Shown piece by piece: positions 1 to 6,703 of a stretch of DNA of 21,899 nucleotides. The DNA is from JAVVFH01 sp032250585 (GTDB taxonomy: Bacteria; Pseudomonadota; Gammaproteobacteria; Xanthomonadales; SZUA-36), in the NCBI GenBank assembly GCA_032250585.1, contig JAVVFH010000031.1, forward strand, positions 1 to 21,899. Reading direction: 5' to 3'. The notes under the pieces were generated by a model. It saw nothing but the letters and a program-made list of their open reading frames with translations, was not told the origin of the DNA and made no database searches. A program made the translations under genes and the position numbers. Positions within the stretch are counted from its first letter, which is position 1. Each line of letters starts with the position of its first letter.

Positions 1-1
1 G

Positions 2-889
2 CTCAATTATTTCAACGGCGACGGCCGGGGCGGTGGATTTCCCACCGCGCGAGGCGCAAATACGCCGCGGGAATTCCGGGAACAGCGGCGGCGCATCGGC
101 GCCGCGCTCGCGAAAATGCAGCCGCAACTGCTGGCGGTGCAGGAACTCGAGAACGATGGATTCGGCCCCGACAGCGCCGCCCGGTCCTTGCTGGCCGTGC
201 TGAACGAATCCGCCGGCGATGACTGGGCCGTAATCGAAGTGGCGGGCGGCATCGGCCAGGACCTCATCGCCGTCGGGCTCTTTTACCGCACGCAGATTCT
301 CGAGGCCGTCGGTAAGGCCCGAGTGCTTGAAGCGCCTGAATTCCGCGGACTCAGCCGCGCACCGCTGGCACAGCACTTCCGCCACCGTGACAGCGGCCAT
401 GAACTCCTGTTGGCCGTCAATCACCTGAAATCGAAAGGCCGCTGTCCGGATGGCGGCGAAAACGCCGACCAGGGGGACGGCCAGGCGTGCTGGAATGTTG
501 CGCGCAGCAACGCCGTACGCGCCTTGTTGCCCTGGCTGCAGCAACTGGCCCGGAACATGGGCACGGAAAACCTGTTGATCGTGGGCGACATGAATTCCTG
601 GCGCCACGAAGATCCGATCGGCATCTTCAGGCAAGCCGGCTACCTGGACCTCGCGGAAGAACTTTCAGGCCGGCCCCAGCACAGCTTCCGTTACCGCGGA
701 CAGCTCGGTACGCTGGATTACGCCTTCGCCTCACCAGCGCTCGCGGTGCGCGCCGTCGCCGCCCAAAACTGGCCCGCGAATGCCATTTGGCCGCGCAAAA
801 TAACGCCGCCGGAGCCCTGGTTGCGCGTCTCGGATCACGACCCCGTTATCGTCGATTTCGATTTCAGCCACTCCGCCACTTCTAACTGA
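2..889 (+). CDS. ExeM/NucH-type extracellular endonuclease, C-terminal EEP domain (5'-truncated)
   Basis: This is the last 295 codons of a gene that enters from the left edge; the frame is open from base 2 and no start is visible. The fragment begins LNYFNGDG followed by FPTARGANTPREF, the usual opening of the endonuclease/exonuclease/phosphatase (EEP) domain of ExeM/NucH-type extracellular nucleases. Catalytic signatures follow in order: QELEND (metal-binding Glu), VNHLKSKG (His), VGDMNSWRHEDP (Asp/Asn), GTLDYAFAS and the closing SDHDPVIVDF (catalytic His). Family members are secreted or surface nucleases acting on extracellular DNA. The missing N-terminus normally carries the signal peptide and often OB-fold or lamin-tail domains, so secretion is inferred, not seen. 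The 3' end overlaps convergent acpH by 55 bp. The domain call is solid; nuclease versus another EEP phosphodiesterase is inferred from the family signature. Confidence 0.85.
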   Translation, partial: LNYFNGDGRGGGFPTARGANTPREFREQRRRIGAALAKMQPQLLAVQELENDGFGPDSAARSLLAVLNESAGDDWAVIEVAGGIGQDLIAVGLFYRTQILEAVGKARVLEAPEFRGLSRAPLAQHFRHRDSGHELLLAVNHLKSKGRCPDGGENADQGDGQACWNVARSNAVRALLPWLQQLARNMGTENLLIVGDMNSWRHEDPIGIFRQAGYLDLAEELSGRPQHSFRYRGQLGTLDYAFASPALAVRAVAAQNWPANAIWPRKITPPEPWLRVSDHDPVIVDFDFSHSATSN

Positions 890-1440
890 ATCTGCGGAAA
901 TGCCTGCTTGAAGAAACAGGCCAGTCGCGGTTCCAGGACTGCCCAGATTTCGTCTACGCGATGCAGCGGATTCGGCCGGGAAAGCCGCGTGCCAATGCCG
1001 CGCAGGCTGTGAAGAATCTCCGGCGCCTCGCGGTACGACGCGAACAGTCCCCGGCGGTCGGCGTAGTCCATGAACCGCCACAAGGACTGCGGCACGATAT
1101 CCGGGTAGCGAGCCAGCAAGTCACGGATTTCACGATCAAAGCTCTGCAGGGAAACCGAAGAGTATTGCATCCAGTTCTTTGCCAGTTGGTGATCGTAGCC
1201 CAGGTCGATGATGATGCCTCCGTAGCGCCGGAACGGCGGCGACAGACTTTCGCGCAAGGCCGTGGTTTCAGGCATGACGTCAATGTAGCGATCGATGTGC
1301 CGGTGCAGGAGGATGCCGCGGTGGACCTCTGCCGTGAAGCCGGCCAGGGCATGTTTGCCACGCACGAAGTCCCCCAGCAAAGCACCCAGCCGCAAACCAT
1401 CGTCGTCGCCGGCGAGGTACAGGTGTGCGAGGAAATTCAT
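835..1440 (-). CDS. acpH: Acyl carrier protein phosphodiesterase AcpH
   Basis: The 201-aa product starts MNFLAHLYLA and matches AcpH (formerly YajB), which removes the 4'-phosphopantetheine arm from holo-ACP to give apo-ACP in the cytoplasm. Landmarks that align with the E. coli protein are the N-terminal MNFLAHL, LGDFVRG near residues 23-29, the histidine-rich ILLHRHIDRYID segment (about 43-54) and IDLGYDH (about 77-83), as expected for an HD-like metal phosphodiesterase. Length is close to E. coli AcpH (193 aa). The ATG is the first in frame and gives the conserved N-terminus. The gene is convergent with, and overlaps, the nuclease gene by 55 bp, and is divergent from the alpha/beta hydrolase at 1576. 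Identification is confident from sequence alone; the physiological need for ACP turnover is not well settled in any species. Confidence 0.9.
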   Translation of the reverse strand: MNFLAHLYLAGDDDGLRLGALLGDFVRGKHALAGFTAEVHRGILLHRHIDRYIDVMPETTALRESLSPPFRRYGGIIIDLGYDHQLAKNWMQYSSVSLQSFDREIRDLLARYPDIVPQSLWRFMDYADRRGLFASYREAPEILHSLRGIGTRLSRPNPLHRVDEIWAVLEPRLACFFKQAFPQIQLEVAEWLKSKSTITGS

Positions 1441-1575
1441 CGCGCCAGCCTACCAGAATCAATTGACCAATACGCGGCGCGACAGGCCTGGAAATCCGCG
1501 AACCTCAGGCGGTGTGGCTTGGCCGCACGCTGCTGCGGTATCATGTCGGTTCCCCCACAGCGGTATTTTCAGCAT

Positions 1576-2277
1576 ATGACCGAAATCCGCAGCGTTGAGC
1601 AGCCAGGCGATTTCCCCGTTGAACGAACCGAGTTATCCGTACTCGGCCCGGACGGACGGATCGAGTGCGCCGTGGATGTGCCGGAGGCGGACGTGGAGCG
1701 CCCGGCGACGATCGTGATCTGCCACCCCCATCCACAGCACGGCGGCACGATGCACAACAAGGTCATCACCATCCTCGAGCGTTCCATGCGGGAACTGGGG
1801 TTGCGCACCGTCCGCTTCAACTTCAGGGGCGTGGGTGCCAGCGAGGGCAGTTTCGACGATGGCTACGGCGAGACCGACGACCTGTTCGCGGTGGTGGAAT
1901 GGGTCCGCCGAACCCGCCCCAACGATGCGCTCTGGCTGGGCGGCTTTTCTTTTGGCGCGTACATCGCGCTGCGGGGCGCCATCAACCTGGAGGTCGGACA
2001 GTTGATCTGCATCGCCCCGCCGGCCGGCCAGTACGCAATGGAGACTCTCGATCACCCGGGCTGTCCGTGGCTGATCGTGCAGGGCGACGAGGACGAAGTC
2101 GTCAACGTAGACGCGGTCCGCAATTGGGTCGATTCGCTGGACCCGGCACCCGACCTGATCATCATGGACAAGGCGGATCATTTCTTCCATCGGCGCCTGA
2201 TGGATCTGCGAGGCCTACTGAAAAATGGCGTGCGTGAGCAACTGCCCGATTTTGTACGCGGCCCGCAGCTCGACTGA
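1576..2277 (+). CDS. Alpha/beta hydrolase (COG2945-like)
   Basis: This is a 233-aa serine hydrolase of the small COG2945-type alpha/beta family. Visible elements are CHPHPQHGGTMHNKV near residue 50, a short stretch typical of this subfamily, then FNFRGVGASEG, the nucleophile elbow GFSFGAY with the catalytic Ser, the acid in QGDEDEVV and the catalytic His in DKADHFFH. No signal peptide is seen, so it is probably cytoplasmic. The substrate is unknown; relatives are annotated as carboxylesterases or dienelactone-hydrolase-like proteins. The frame stays open far upstream but that part is antisense to acpH. I chose the ATG at 1576, which gives a normal N-terminus; an in-frame ATG at 1543 adds 11 residues and cannot be excluded, since neither has a clear Shine-Dalgarno. 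zapE starts 12 bp after the stop, so the two are probably co-transcribed. Confidence 0.85.
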   Translation: MTEIRSVEQPGDFPVERTELSVLGPDGRIECAVDVPEADVERPATIVICHPHPQHGGTMHNKVITILERSMRELGLRTVRFNFRGVGASEGSFDDGYGETDDLFAVVEWVRRTRPNDALWLGGFSFGAYIALRGAINLEVGQLICIAPPAGQYAMETLDHPGCPWLIVQGDEDEVVNVDAVRNWVDSLDPAPDLIIMDKADHFFHRRLMDLRGLLKNGVREQLPDFVRGPQLD

Positions 2278-2289
2278 TTCATCGCTCGC

Positions 2290-3372
2290 GTGCACCAATC
2301 ACCGCTGAGCCATTATCAGCGACTCCTGAGGCGCGGTGATTTCAGCCCGGATCCGCAGCAGCAGCTCGCGATCCAGGCTCTGGACGGCCTCTGGCAAGTG
2401 CTTTGCAGCCCTGCCCGACAACCGTTGCTGAAACGGCTGCTGGCCGGCCGCCCGGTACCGCCTCGTGGCATTTACCTCTGGGGCGGCGTCGGACGCGGAA
2501 AGACCTGGCTGATGGACCTGTTTTTCGAACAGCTGCCCACGCAGCAGAAGCAGCGCCTCCACTTTCACCGCTTCATGCAGCGGGTCCATGCGGGCCTGCG
2601 CGCCGCGAAGCAGGCGCGTGACCCCCTGAGCCGGGTCGCGAACGACTGGGCAAAAAACTGCACGCTGTTGTGCCTGGACGAATTTTTTGTTTCCGACATC
2701 GCCGACGCCATGCTGCTGGCCGGTCTGCTCGAAAACCTGTTCCGTAACGGCGTTACCCTGGTGGCCACTTCCAATACCCCGCCCGACCGGCTTTACGAGG
2801 GCGGACTGCAACGGGAACGCTTCCTGCCTGCGATCGATTTGCTCGAGCGCAACATGGAGGTGCTGGAATTAAAGGGCGAAACGGATTTCCGTCTGCGAAT
2901 CCTCGAACAATCGAAGATCTTTCATCATCCGCTGGACAACCGCGCCAGCGCTGCTTTGACCGCGAGCTTCAACCGCATGGCCGCCGAATGCGAACTGGAC
3001 CATGACCTGGACATCAATGGCCGGATTGTTCACGCCCTGCGCCGCGGTGACGGCGTCATCTGGTTCGAGTTCAGCGAACTTTGCAAAAAGCCCACGGGCA
3101 GTATCGACTTCATCGAGATCGCCCGCGCCTTCAATACCGTGATCATCAGCGGCACGCCCCGACTCGACGACCGGGACGCCAATGCGGCGCGGCGCTTCAT
3201 CACGCTGATCGATGAATTCTATGACCGCAACGTGAAGCTGCTGATGTCCGCCGAAGTCCCGGTGGAACAGCTGTACACCGGCCGCCGCCTGGCCTTCGAA
3301 TACCAGCGCAGCGCGAGCCGCCTGATCGAAATGCAGAGCCACGACTACCTCGCGCGCCCGCACCTGCCTTAA
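2290..3372 (+). CDS. zapE: Cell division ATPase ZapE (AFG1/LACE1 family)
   Basis: The 360-aa product is an AAA-type P-loop ATPase of the AFG1/ZapE family. E. coli ZapE (375 aa) associates with the FtsZ ring during constriction and is needed under oxygen limitation or heat. Visible motifs are Walker A GGVGRGKT (residues 65-72), Walker B LLCLDEFF (D130-E131), HFHRFM before it (about 91-96), and the sensor-like TLVATSNTPP. The C-terminal part has the family's FEFSELC and TLIDEFYDRNVKL segments. The start is GTG at 2290, 12 bp after the hydrolase stop; it gives a family-standard N-terminus (SPLSHYQ...). No membrane segment is seen, so the protein is cytoplasmic and probably recruited to the inner face of the septum. 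Nothing is truncated. A long gene-free stretch follows. Confidence 0.93.
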   Translation: MHQSPLSHYQRLLRRGDFSPDPQQQLAIQALDGLWQVLCSPARQPLLKRLLAGRPVPPRGIYLWGGVGRGKTWLMDLFFEQLPTQQKQRLHFHRFMQRVHAGLRAAKQARDPLSRVANDWAKNCTLLCLDEFFVSDIADAMLLAGLLENLFRNGVTLVATSNTPPDRLYEGGLQRERFLPAIDLLERNMEVLELKGETDFRLRILEQSKIFHHPLDNRASAALTASFNRMAAECELDHDLDINGRIVHALRRGDGVIWFEFSELCKKPTGSIDFIEIARAFNTVIISGTPRLDDRDANAARRFITLIDEFYDRNVKLLMSAEVPVEQLYTGRRLAFEYQRSASRLIEMQSHDYLARPHLP

Positions 3373-3376
3373 ACAC

Positions 3377-3573
3377 GAACGCAGGCGCACCCCAAGTCGG
3401 CATGGGCAAGTCAGCCCCGAGCCGGGGAAATGCCCCGGCCGGCACAGGACCCGAGGACCCTCCCTGCCCGGTAAAAACGGCGGCGGCGAAGGTATATTTT
3501 TCCCGAATCAAGGCGCGCGAACGCAGGCGTACCAAGAGGTACGTCAAGTGAGCGCAACGCCGAGCCGGGGAAA
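3377..3573. repeat. Degenerate ~55-nt direct repeat (3377-3430 and 3519-3573)
   Basis: Two related segments lie 142-143 bp apart, starting 5 bp after the zapE stop. Both begin GAACGCAGGCGYACC (3377-3391 and 3519-3533) and both end CGAGCCGGGGAAA (3418-3430 and 3561-3573); the part between is only loosely similar (for example GCAAGTCAGC versus TCAAGTGAGC). The second copy forms the core of the large palindrome at 3455-3616, so the first looks like a decayed or partial copy of the same element. No coding potential is evident. Confidence 0.65.
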
Positions 3574-3616
3574 ATAGACCGAGTCCACAGCCGTTTTTAC
3601 CGGGCAGGGAGGGTCC
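3455..3616. repeat. Nested palindromic intergenic element with 27-bp perfect inverted arms
   Basis: Bases 3455-3481 and 3590-3616 are perfect inverted repeats of 27 bp. Moving inward, a second, imperfect complementary pair follows (GGTATATTTTTCCC at 3491-3504 against GGGGAAAATAGACC at 3567-3580), and near the centre GTACC-AAGAG-GTAC (3529-3542) forms a short stem. The 162-bp unit could therefore fold into one long interrupted hairpin on either strand. It lies between zapE and the minus-strand small-RNA terminator. This layout resembles ERIC/IRU-type dispersed intergenic palindromes, but copies elsewhere in the genome cannot be checked here. It might also end zapE transcription, although no T-tract adjoins it. 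Confidence 0.75.
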
Positions 3617-3618
3617 CT

Positions 3619-3658
3619 AAATAAGAGAAAGGGCCGGTAAGGGGTAAACCGGCCCTTT
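3619..3658 (-). terminator. Intrinsic terminator of the C-rich small-RNA candidate
   Basis: An 11-bp perfect stem (3658-3648 with 3638-3628) with a 9-nt loop is followed on the minus strand by CTCTTATTT. On the plus strand the hairpin is followed by CGAGAG, so the T-rich tail favours minus-strand use. It may also end read-through from bioC. Confidence 0.65.
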
Positions 3659-3769
3659 CGAGAGACCTGAGTGCAAGGGGAACACCGGTCTCAAACCGGC
3701 AATGACGTAAGGGGGACGCCCTTGCCGATTGATCAAATGGGTATCAGCTGAACTTTTGCTTCACCCTTC
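3619..3769 (-). ncRNA. Candidate small RNA with three C-rich hairpin loops
   Basis: Read on the minus strand, a promoter-like sequence (3804-3776) is followed by a folded, non-coding ~150-nt segment. After a weak 5' stem (GGGU 3766-3763 with ACCC 3742-3739) come three strong hairpins. B spans 3727-3697: CGGCAA/UUGCCG and GGCGU/ACGUC around one mismatch, loop CCCCCUU. C spans 3692-3662: GAGACC/GGUCUC plus GGUGU/GCACU, loop UCCCCUU. D spans 3658-3628: an 11-bp stem, loop UUACCCCUU, and a U-rich tail (CUCUUAUUU), so it serves as terminator. All three loops expose CCCCUU, which could pair with AAGGGG-like ribosome-binding regions. Multi-hairpin RNAs with C-rich loops are known, for example Xanthomonas sX13; homology is not established. 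No RBS-linked ORF lies inside. It could instead be processed from a bioC read-through, since bioC ends about 100 bp upstream on the same strand. Confidence 0.62.
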
Positions 3770-3775
3770 CCGGAA

Positions 3776-3804
3776 ATAATAACTCAGCCACCCGCATTAA
3801 GCAA
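3776..3804 (-). promoter_or_regulatory. Sigma70-like promoter of the C-rich small-RNA candidate
   Basis: On the minus strand, TTGCTT (3804-3799) and TATTAT (3781-3776) are separated by exactly 17 bp. The -10 matches consensus at 5 of 6 positions, the -35 at 3 of 6. The expected start is near 3769, just before the first stem of the hairpin series. Confidence 0.5.
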
Positions 3805-3873
3805 AGAATTTGCGGTCTGCGCCGGCTGGGCCGACAAAGGCGTGGGCCAGGCATTTACGGGGCATCCAAAGCC

Positions 3874-4740
3874 TCAGCGGCGCGACTTCAAAAGCGACTC
3901 CACAGAGAAGGTCACGACATCGCCGGCCGGCGTCTTGCGCGGTTGTCCCTCGGCCGGGCCGAAGGCCGTGCCGACGACGATTTCAAAACTGAGCGGATAC
4001 TTGCCGCCAATGCGCTGCGTTTCGTAAGCCGCTTCGAGTGACGCGTCGAACGCCGCGTCGCGCTCCCAGCCCCGCAACAGGAACGCCAGCCCGGTGGCAT
4101 CGAGTTCATCGGCCAGCGCCGCAAAGCCCGGGTAGTGCAGCGTGACTCGCTCAACGTCCATGACCGGTTCGCCGAAGCCCGCCGCCATCAGCGCGTCGCC
4201 CAGTTCCAGCAGGTCGGCAAAATGGGGTACATGGATATCGGCGTCCCGAACCGACCAGGCGGTACGCAATTCCGACAGGGAATCCGGACCGAGGGTGCTG
4301 AACAGCAGCATCCCCTGCGGACGAAGAACCCGCCGAAATTCGGCGAACATACGCTCCGGTTCCGGGTACCAGAAACTCGCAAGGTTCGAAAACATCAGAT
4401 CGACCGACCGCGTGGCAAAGGGCAATGCGCCCATGTCTCCACAGACCGGTTTCAGCGGGCGCAACAGCGTGGATTTATCCTGTGCCTGCCGCAGCATCCC
4501 CGGCGAAAGATCGAACGAAATCACCTGCGACTTGCGGAATCGCTTCTTCAGGGCGGCACTGGTGCTGCCGGTGCCGCAGCCCAGATCGACAATACGCTCG
4601 GGCGGACTGCGCAGGAAGTCCATGCGGTCCAGCAAACGCTTGCCGATTTCCTGAGCCAGTGCCGCGTGACGGTCGTAGCGACCGGCGAGCTTGCCGAAGG
4701 ATTCGCCGAGCGCACTTTGACCGGACAAGGGAGCGTCCAT
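3874..4740 (-). CDS. bioC: Malonyl-ACP O-methyltransferase BioC
   Basis: The 288-aa product is a SAM-dependent class I methyltransferase of the BioC type. BioC methylates malonyl-ACP so that fatty-acid enzymes can build the pimeloyl chain of biotin. SAM motif I IVDLGCGTGS lies at residues 50-59, followed by FDLSPGML (motif II region), CGDMGALPF, and SNLASFW, which matches the SNLAVQW region of E. coli BioC. VLRPQGMLLFSTLGPDSLSEL and the late RIGGKYPLSFEIVVGTAF are also BioC-like. I used the ATG at 4740; an in-frame TTG at 4746 adds two residues and is better spaced from an AGG, so it may be the true start. No other biotin gene is in the window. It is divergent from comF across about 170 bp; no BirA-type operator is visible. 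Confidence 0.86.
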   Translation of the reverse strand: MDAPLSGQSALGESFGKLAGRYDRHAALAQEIGKRLLDRMDFLRSPPERIVDLGCGTGSTSAALKKRFRKSQVISFDLSPGMLRQAQDKSTLLRPLKPVCGDMGALPFATRSVDLMFSNLASFWYPEPERMFAEFRRVLRPQGMLLFSTLGPDSLSELRTAWSVRDADIHVPHFADLLELGDALMAAGFGEPVMDVERVTLHYPGFAALADELDATGLAFLLRGWERDAAFDASLEAAYETQRIGGKYPLSFEIVVGTAFGPAEGQPRKTPAGDVVTFSVESLLKSRR

Positions 4741-4912
4741 AAGCAATCCATGACCTGGAAAGGGTCTATTGTGCCCGTTTATCCGAGCATTGCACCAGTG
4801 CTGCGGGGTGGGGTGGTTTTCCTACGCCTTTCGACGAAAAATTCGCAGGTCCGGCGGTAGCTGTTCCGCCTATGCTCGTCCGGGCCGAACGGAAGTCGCC
4901 TACAACTTGCCG

Positions 4913-5641
4913 ATGACAAGCCCCGATGCACATTTCGATGCACGCACAGTGCGGTGGACTGCAAAGCTGGTGGATGCCTTGCTGCCCCCTCACTGCATCC
5001 TCTGCGGGCTTGCCAGCGGGCACGCGAATCTGTGCGCGGCCTGCCGCTCTGAATTGCCGCGGATTCACCAGGCCTGCGCGCAGTGCGCCCTGCCCTTACC
5101 CGGAATCGGTGACCGTGTTTGCGGCGCCTGCCTGGTCAAACCACCACCCTGGAACCATGCCGTGGCGGCCCTCGAGTATGCCTTTCCGGTCAGCCAGCTG
5201 ATTTGCCGTTTCAAGTTCAATCGCAACCTGCCCTGCGGCATGGTATTGGCCGAGGAATTACTTCGGTCCCTCCGGAACACCTCTGTCCGGCCGCAATTGA
5301 TCGTCCCGGTGCCGTTGCACGTTACGCGCCAGTTCAAACGCGTATTCAACCAGGCGCAGGTCATCGCGCGGCGTATTGGCGGAGATTTGCACATCCCGGT
5401 CAGCAGCCGCCATTTACGCCGCATTCGGCGCACGCCTGCACAGTCCGGGCTGGACGCCTCGGCCAGAAAACGCAATCTCCGCGGCGCCTTTCAGGTCAGC
5501 CCGCTGCAGGGCATTGAACACGTGGCGCTGGTGGACGATGTGCTCACGACCGGAGCGACACTGGGCGAAGCCGCAATACTTCTCAGGCGGGCGGGCGCCA
5601 GCGAGATTTCCGTATGGGTGGCCGCGCGCGCGCCGCACTGA
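4913..5641 (+). CDS. comF: ComF family phosphoribosyltransferase-like protein
   Basis: The 242-aa product has the ComF layout. An N-terminal double zinc-ribbon has cysteines at C28/C31-C41/C44 and C55/C58-C70/C73, and a C-terminal type I phosphoribosyltransferase-like domain has the PRPP-loop signature VALVDDVLTTGAT at residues 204-216. VPVPLH (131-136) and FNQAQVIAR (145-153) are further ComF landmarks. In naturally competent bacteria ComF acts in the cytoplasm, downstream of DNA uptake, in transformation; in other species its role is unclear. The frame is open upstream to 4769, but that part is low-complexity and lies over the bioC-comF promoter region, so ATG 4913 is preferred; its Shine-Dalgarno is weak. 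In pseudomonads comF also lies beside biotin genes, which supports both this call and bioC. Confidence 0.9.
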   Translation: MTSPDAHFDARTVRWTAKLVDALLPPHCILCGLASGHANLCAACRSELPRIHQACAQCALPLPGIGDRVCGACLVKPPPWNHAVAALEYAFPVSQLICRFKFNRNLPCGMVLAEELLRSLRNTSVRPQLIVPVPLHVTRQFKRVFNQAQVIARRIGGDLHIPVSSRHLRRIRRTPAQSGLDASARKRNLRGAFQVSPLQGIEHVALVDDVLTTGATLGEAAILLRRAGASEISVWVAARAPH

Positions 5642-5674
5642 ACCCGGCGGAAAGGGCGCAGCACGCCCGGCGGC

Positions 5675-6550
5675 TCAGACGAGAAGTCGGGAGCCGCCGA
5701 GCAGAAAGTGTCCGGCCAGGCCCAGAAAGATCACGAAACCGACCCAGTTGTTGTTCAGAAACGCCCTGAAACAGGCTTCACGATCGCGCTGGCGTACCCG
5801 AAAGAACTGGCGAACGAAGAGCCCCCCGGCGCCGACCAGGCCCACGTACCAGGGCCAGCTCAACGCCAACAACAGGCCCAACGATGCCAGCAGCACGATC
5901 ATCAGCACCATCAGGCTGCCGGTGACCGCAATGTCGTGGCGGCCGAACAGGATGGCCGTGGACTTGATGCCCACCGCCAGGTCGTCCTCACGGTCGACCA
6001 TCGCGTAAAGCGTGTCATATATGACCGCCCACACGGTGTTTACCGCCAGCAGCCACCACGCCGGCCAGGGCACGGCCTGGGTTTCCGCCGCGAAGGCCAT
6101 CGGAATGCCCCAGCCGAAGGCAATGCCGAGCACTACCTGGGGCAGGTGCGTGAAGCGTTTGAAAAAGGGGTAGGAGGCCGCCAGGACGGCCCCCACGAAG
6201 GCCAGCTTGACCGTCAGCAGGTTCGTCAGCAGCACCAGCAGGAAAGCCAGCAGCATCAGGGTCGCGAACAGCCCCAGCGCCTCGCGCAGAGTCACTTCAC
6301 CGGCGGCCAAAGGGCGACTGCGGGTGCGTTCCACATGGGGATCGAAATCGCGGTCGGCAATATCGTTCATCACGCAACCGGCCGCCCGCATCAAGACCAC
6401 GCCCACGGTAAAAATCAAAACATTCCTGAGAGTGGGCCTGCCGTCGCCGGCCAACAGCAGGGCCCACCACGTCGGCCACAGCAGCAGCAGTGTGCCGATG
6501 GGCCGGTCAAAACGCATCAAGCGCCAATAGGCGTTCCACTGTCTGCTCAT
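5675..6550 (-). CDS. ubiA: 4-hydroxybenzoate polyprenyltransferase UbiA
   Basis: The 291-aa integral membrane prenyltransferase attaches the polyprenyl chain to 4-hydroxybenzoate, the first membrane step of ubiquinone synthesis. Both Mg-diphosphate-binding Asp motifs are visible: NDIADRDFD at residues 62-70 and YDTLYAMVDREDD at about 177-189. RSRPLAAGEV follows the first, as in E. coli UbiA (290 aa). The rest consists of about eight or nine hydrophobic helices, including segments near 20-35, 42-60, 95-130 and 205-230. ATG 6550 is preceded by AAGAGTGA at suitable spacing. ubiC is not in the window. The gene is divergent from tatD and convergent with comF, with only 33 bp between stops and no obvious terminator there. 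Confidence 0.95.
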   Translation of the reverse strand: MSRQWNAYWRLMRFDRPIGTLLLLWPTWWALLLAGDGRPTLRNVLIFTVGVVLMRAAGCVMNDIADRDFDPHVERTRSRPLAAGEVTLREALGLFATLMLLAFLLVLLTNLLTVKLAFVGAVLAASYPFFKRFTHLPQVVLGIAFGWGIPMAFAAETQAVPWPAWWLLAVNTVWAVIYDTLYAMVDREDDLAVGIKSTAILFGRHDIAVTGSLMVLMIVLLASLGLLLALSWPWYVGLVGAGGLFVRQFFRVRQRDREACFRAFLNNNWVGFVIFLGLAGHFLLGGSRLLV

Positions 6551-6703
6551 GCTGTAATCACTCTTGTGTGCATCTTCCCGCTATTCTGACCGCTCCGCAA
6601 AGGAGTGCAAGTCAGCCCGAACCGGGCGCCCCGGATGCTGGAGCAGGACCGGGAGCCGGCCCTGATTGGTTACAATGCACCGGTCCCCAACCGGCGCGAA
6701 CGC

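Noticed and set aside
961..1575. Long N-terminal extension of the alpha/beta hydrolase frame
   Set aside because: The first 205 codons are exactly antisense to acpH, which has a clear family match; the hydrolase family starts near 1576.
3628..3727. Plus-strand reading of the hairpin series as a CsrA/RsmA-binding sponge RNA (AAGGGGA-type loops)
   Set aside because: Only two of three loops would contain GGA, no plus-strand T-tract follows the last stem, and the promoter-like sequence and U-rich tail both favour the minus strand.
3729..3736. TTGATCAA as an FNR site
   Set aside because: The half-sites are adjacent without the 4-bp spacer that FNR dimers need; it is a simple 8-bp palindrome inside the candidate RNA.
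4747..4912. BirA operator between bioC and comF
   Set aside because: No TTGTAAACC-type inverted repeat is present in the 166 bp between the two start codons.
5708..6589. Plus-strand 293-codon open frame antisense to ubiA
   Set aside because: Composition is Gln/His/Arg-rich without any domain, as expected for the reverse of a GC-rich membrane protein gene; UbiA motifs settle the coding strand.
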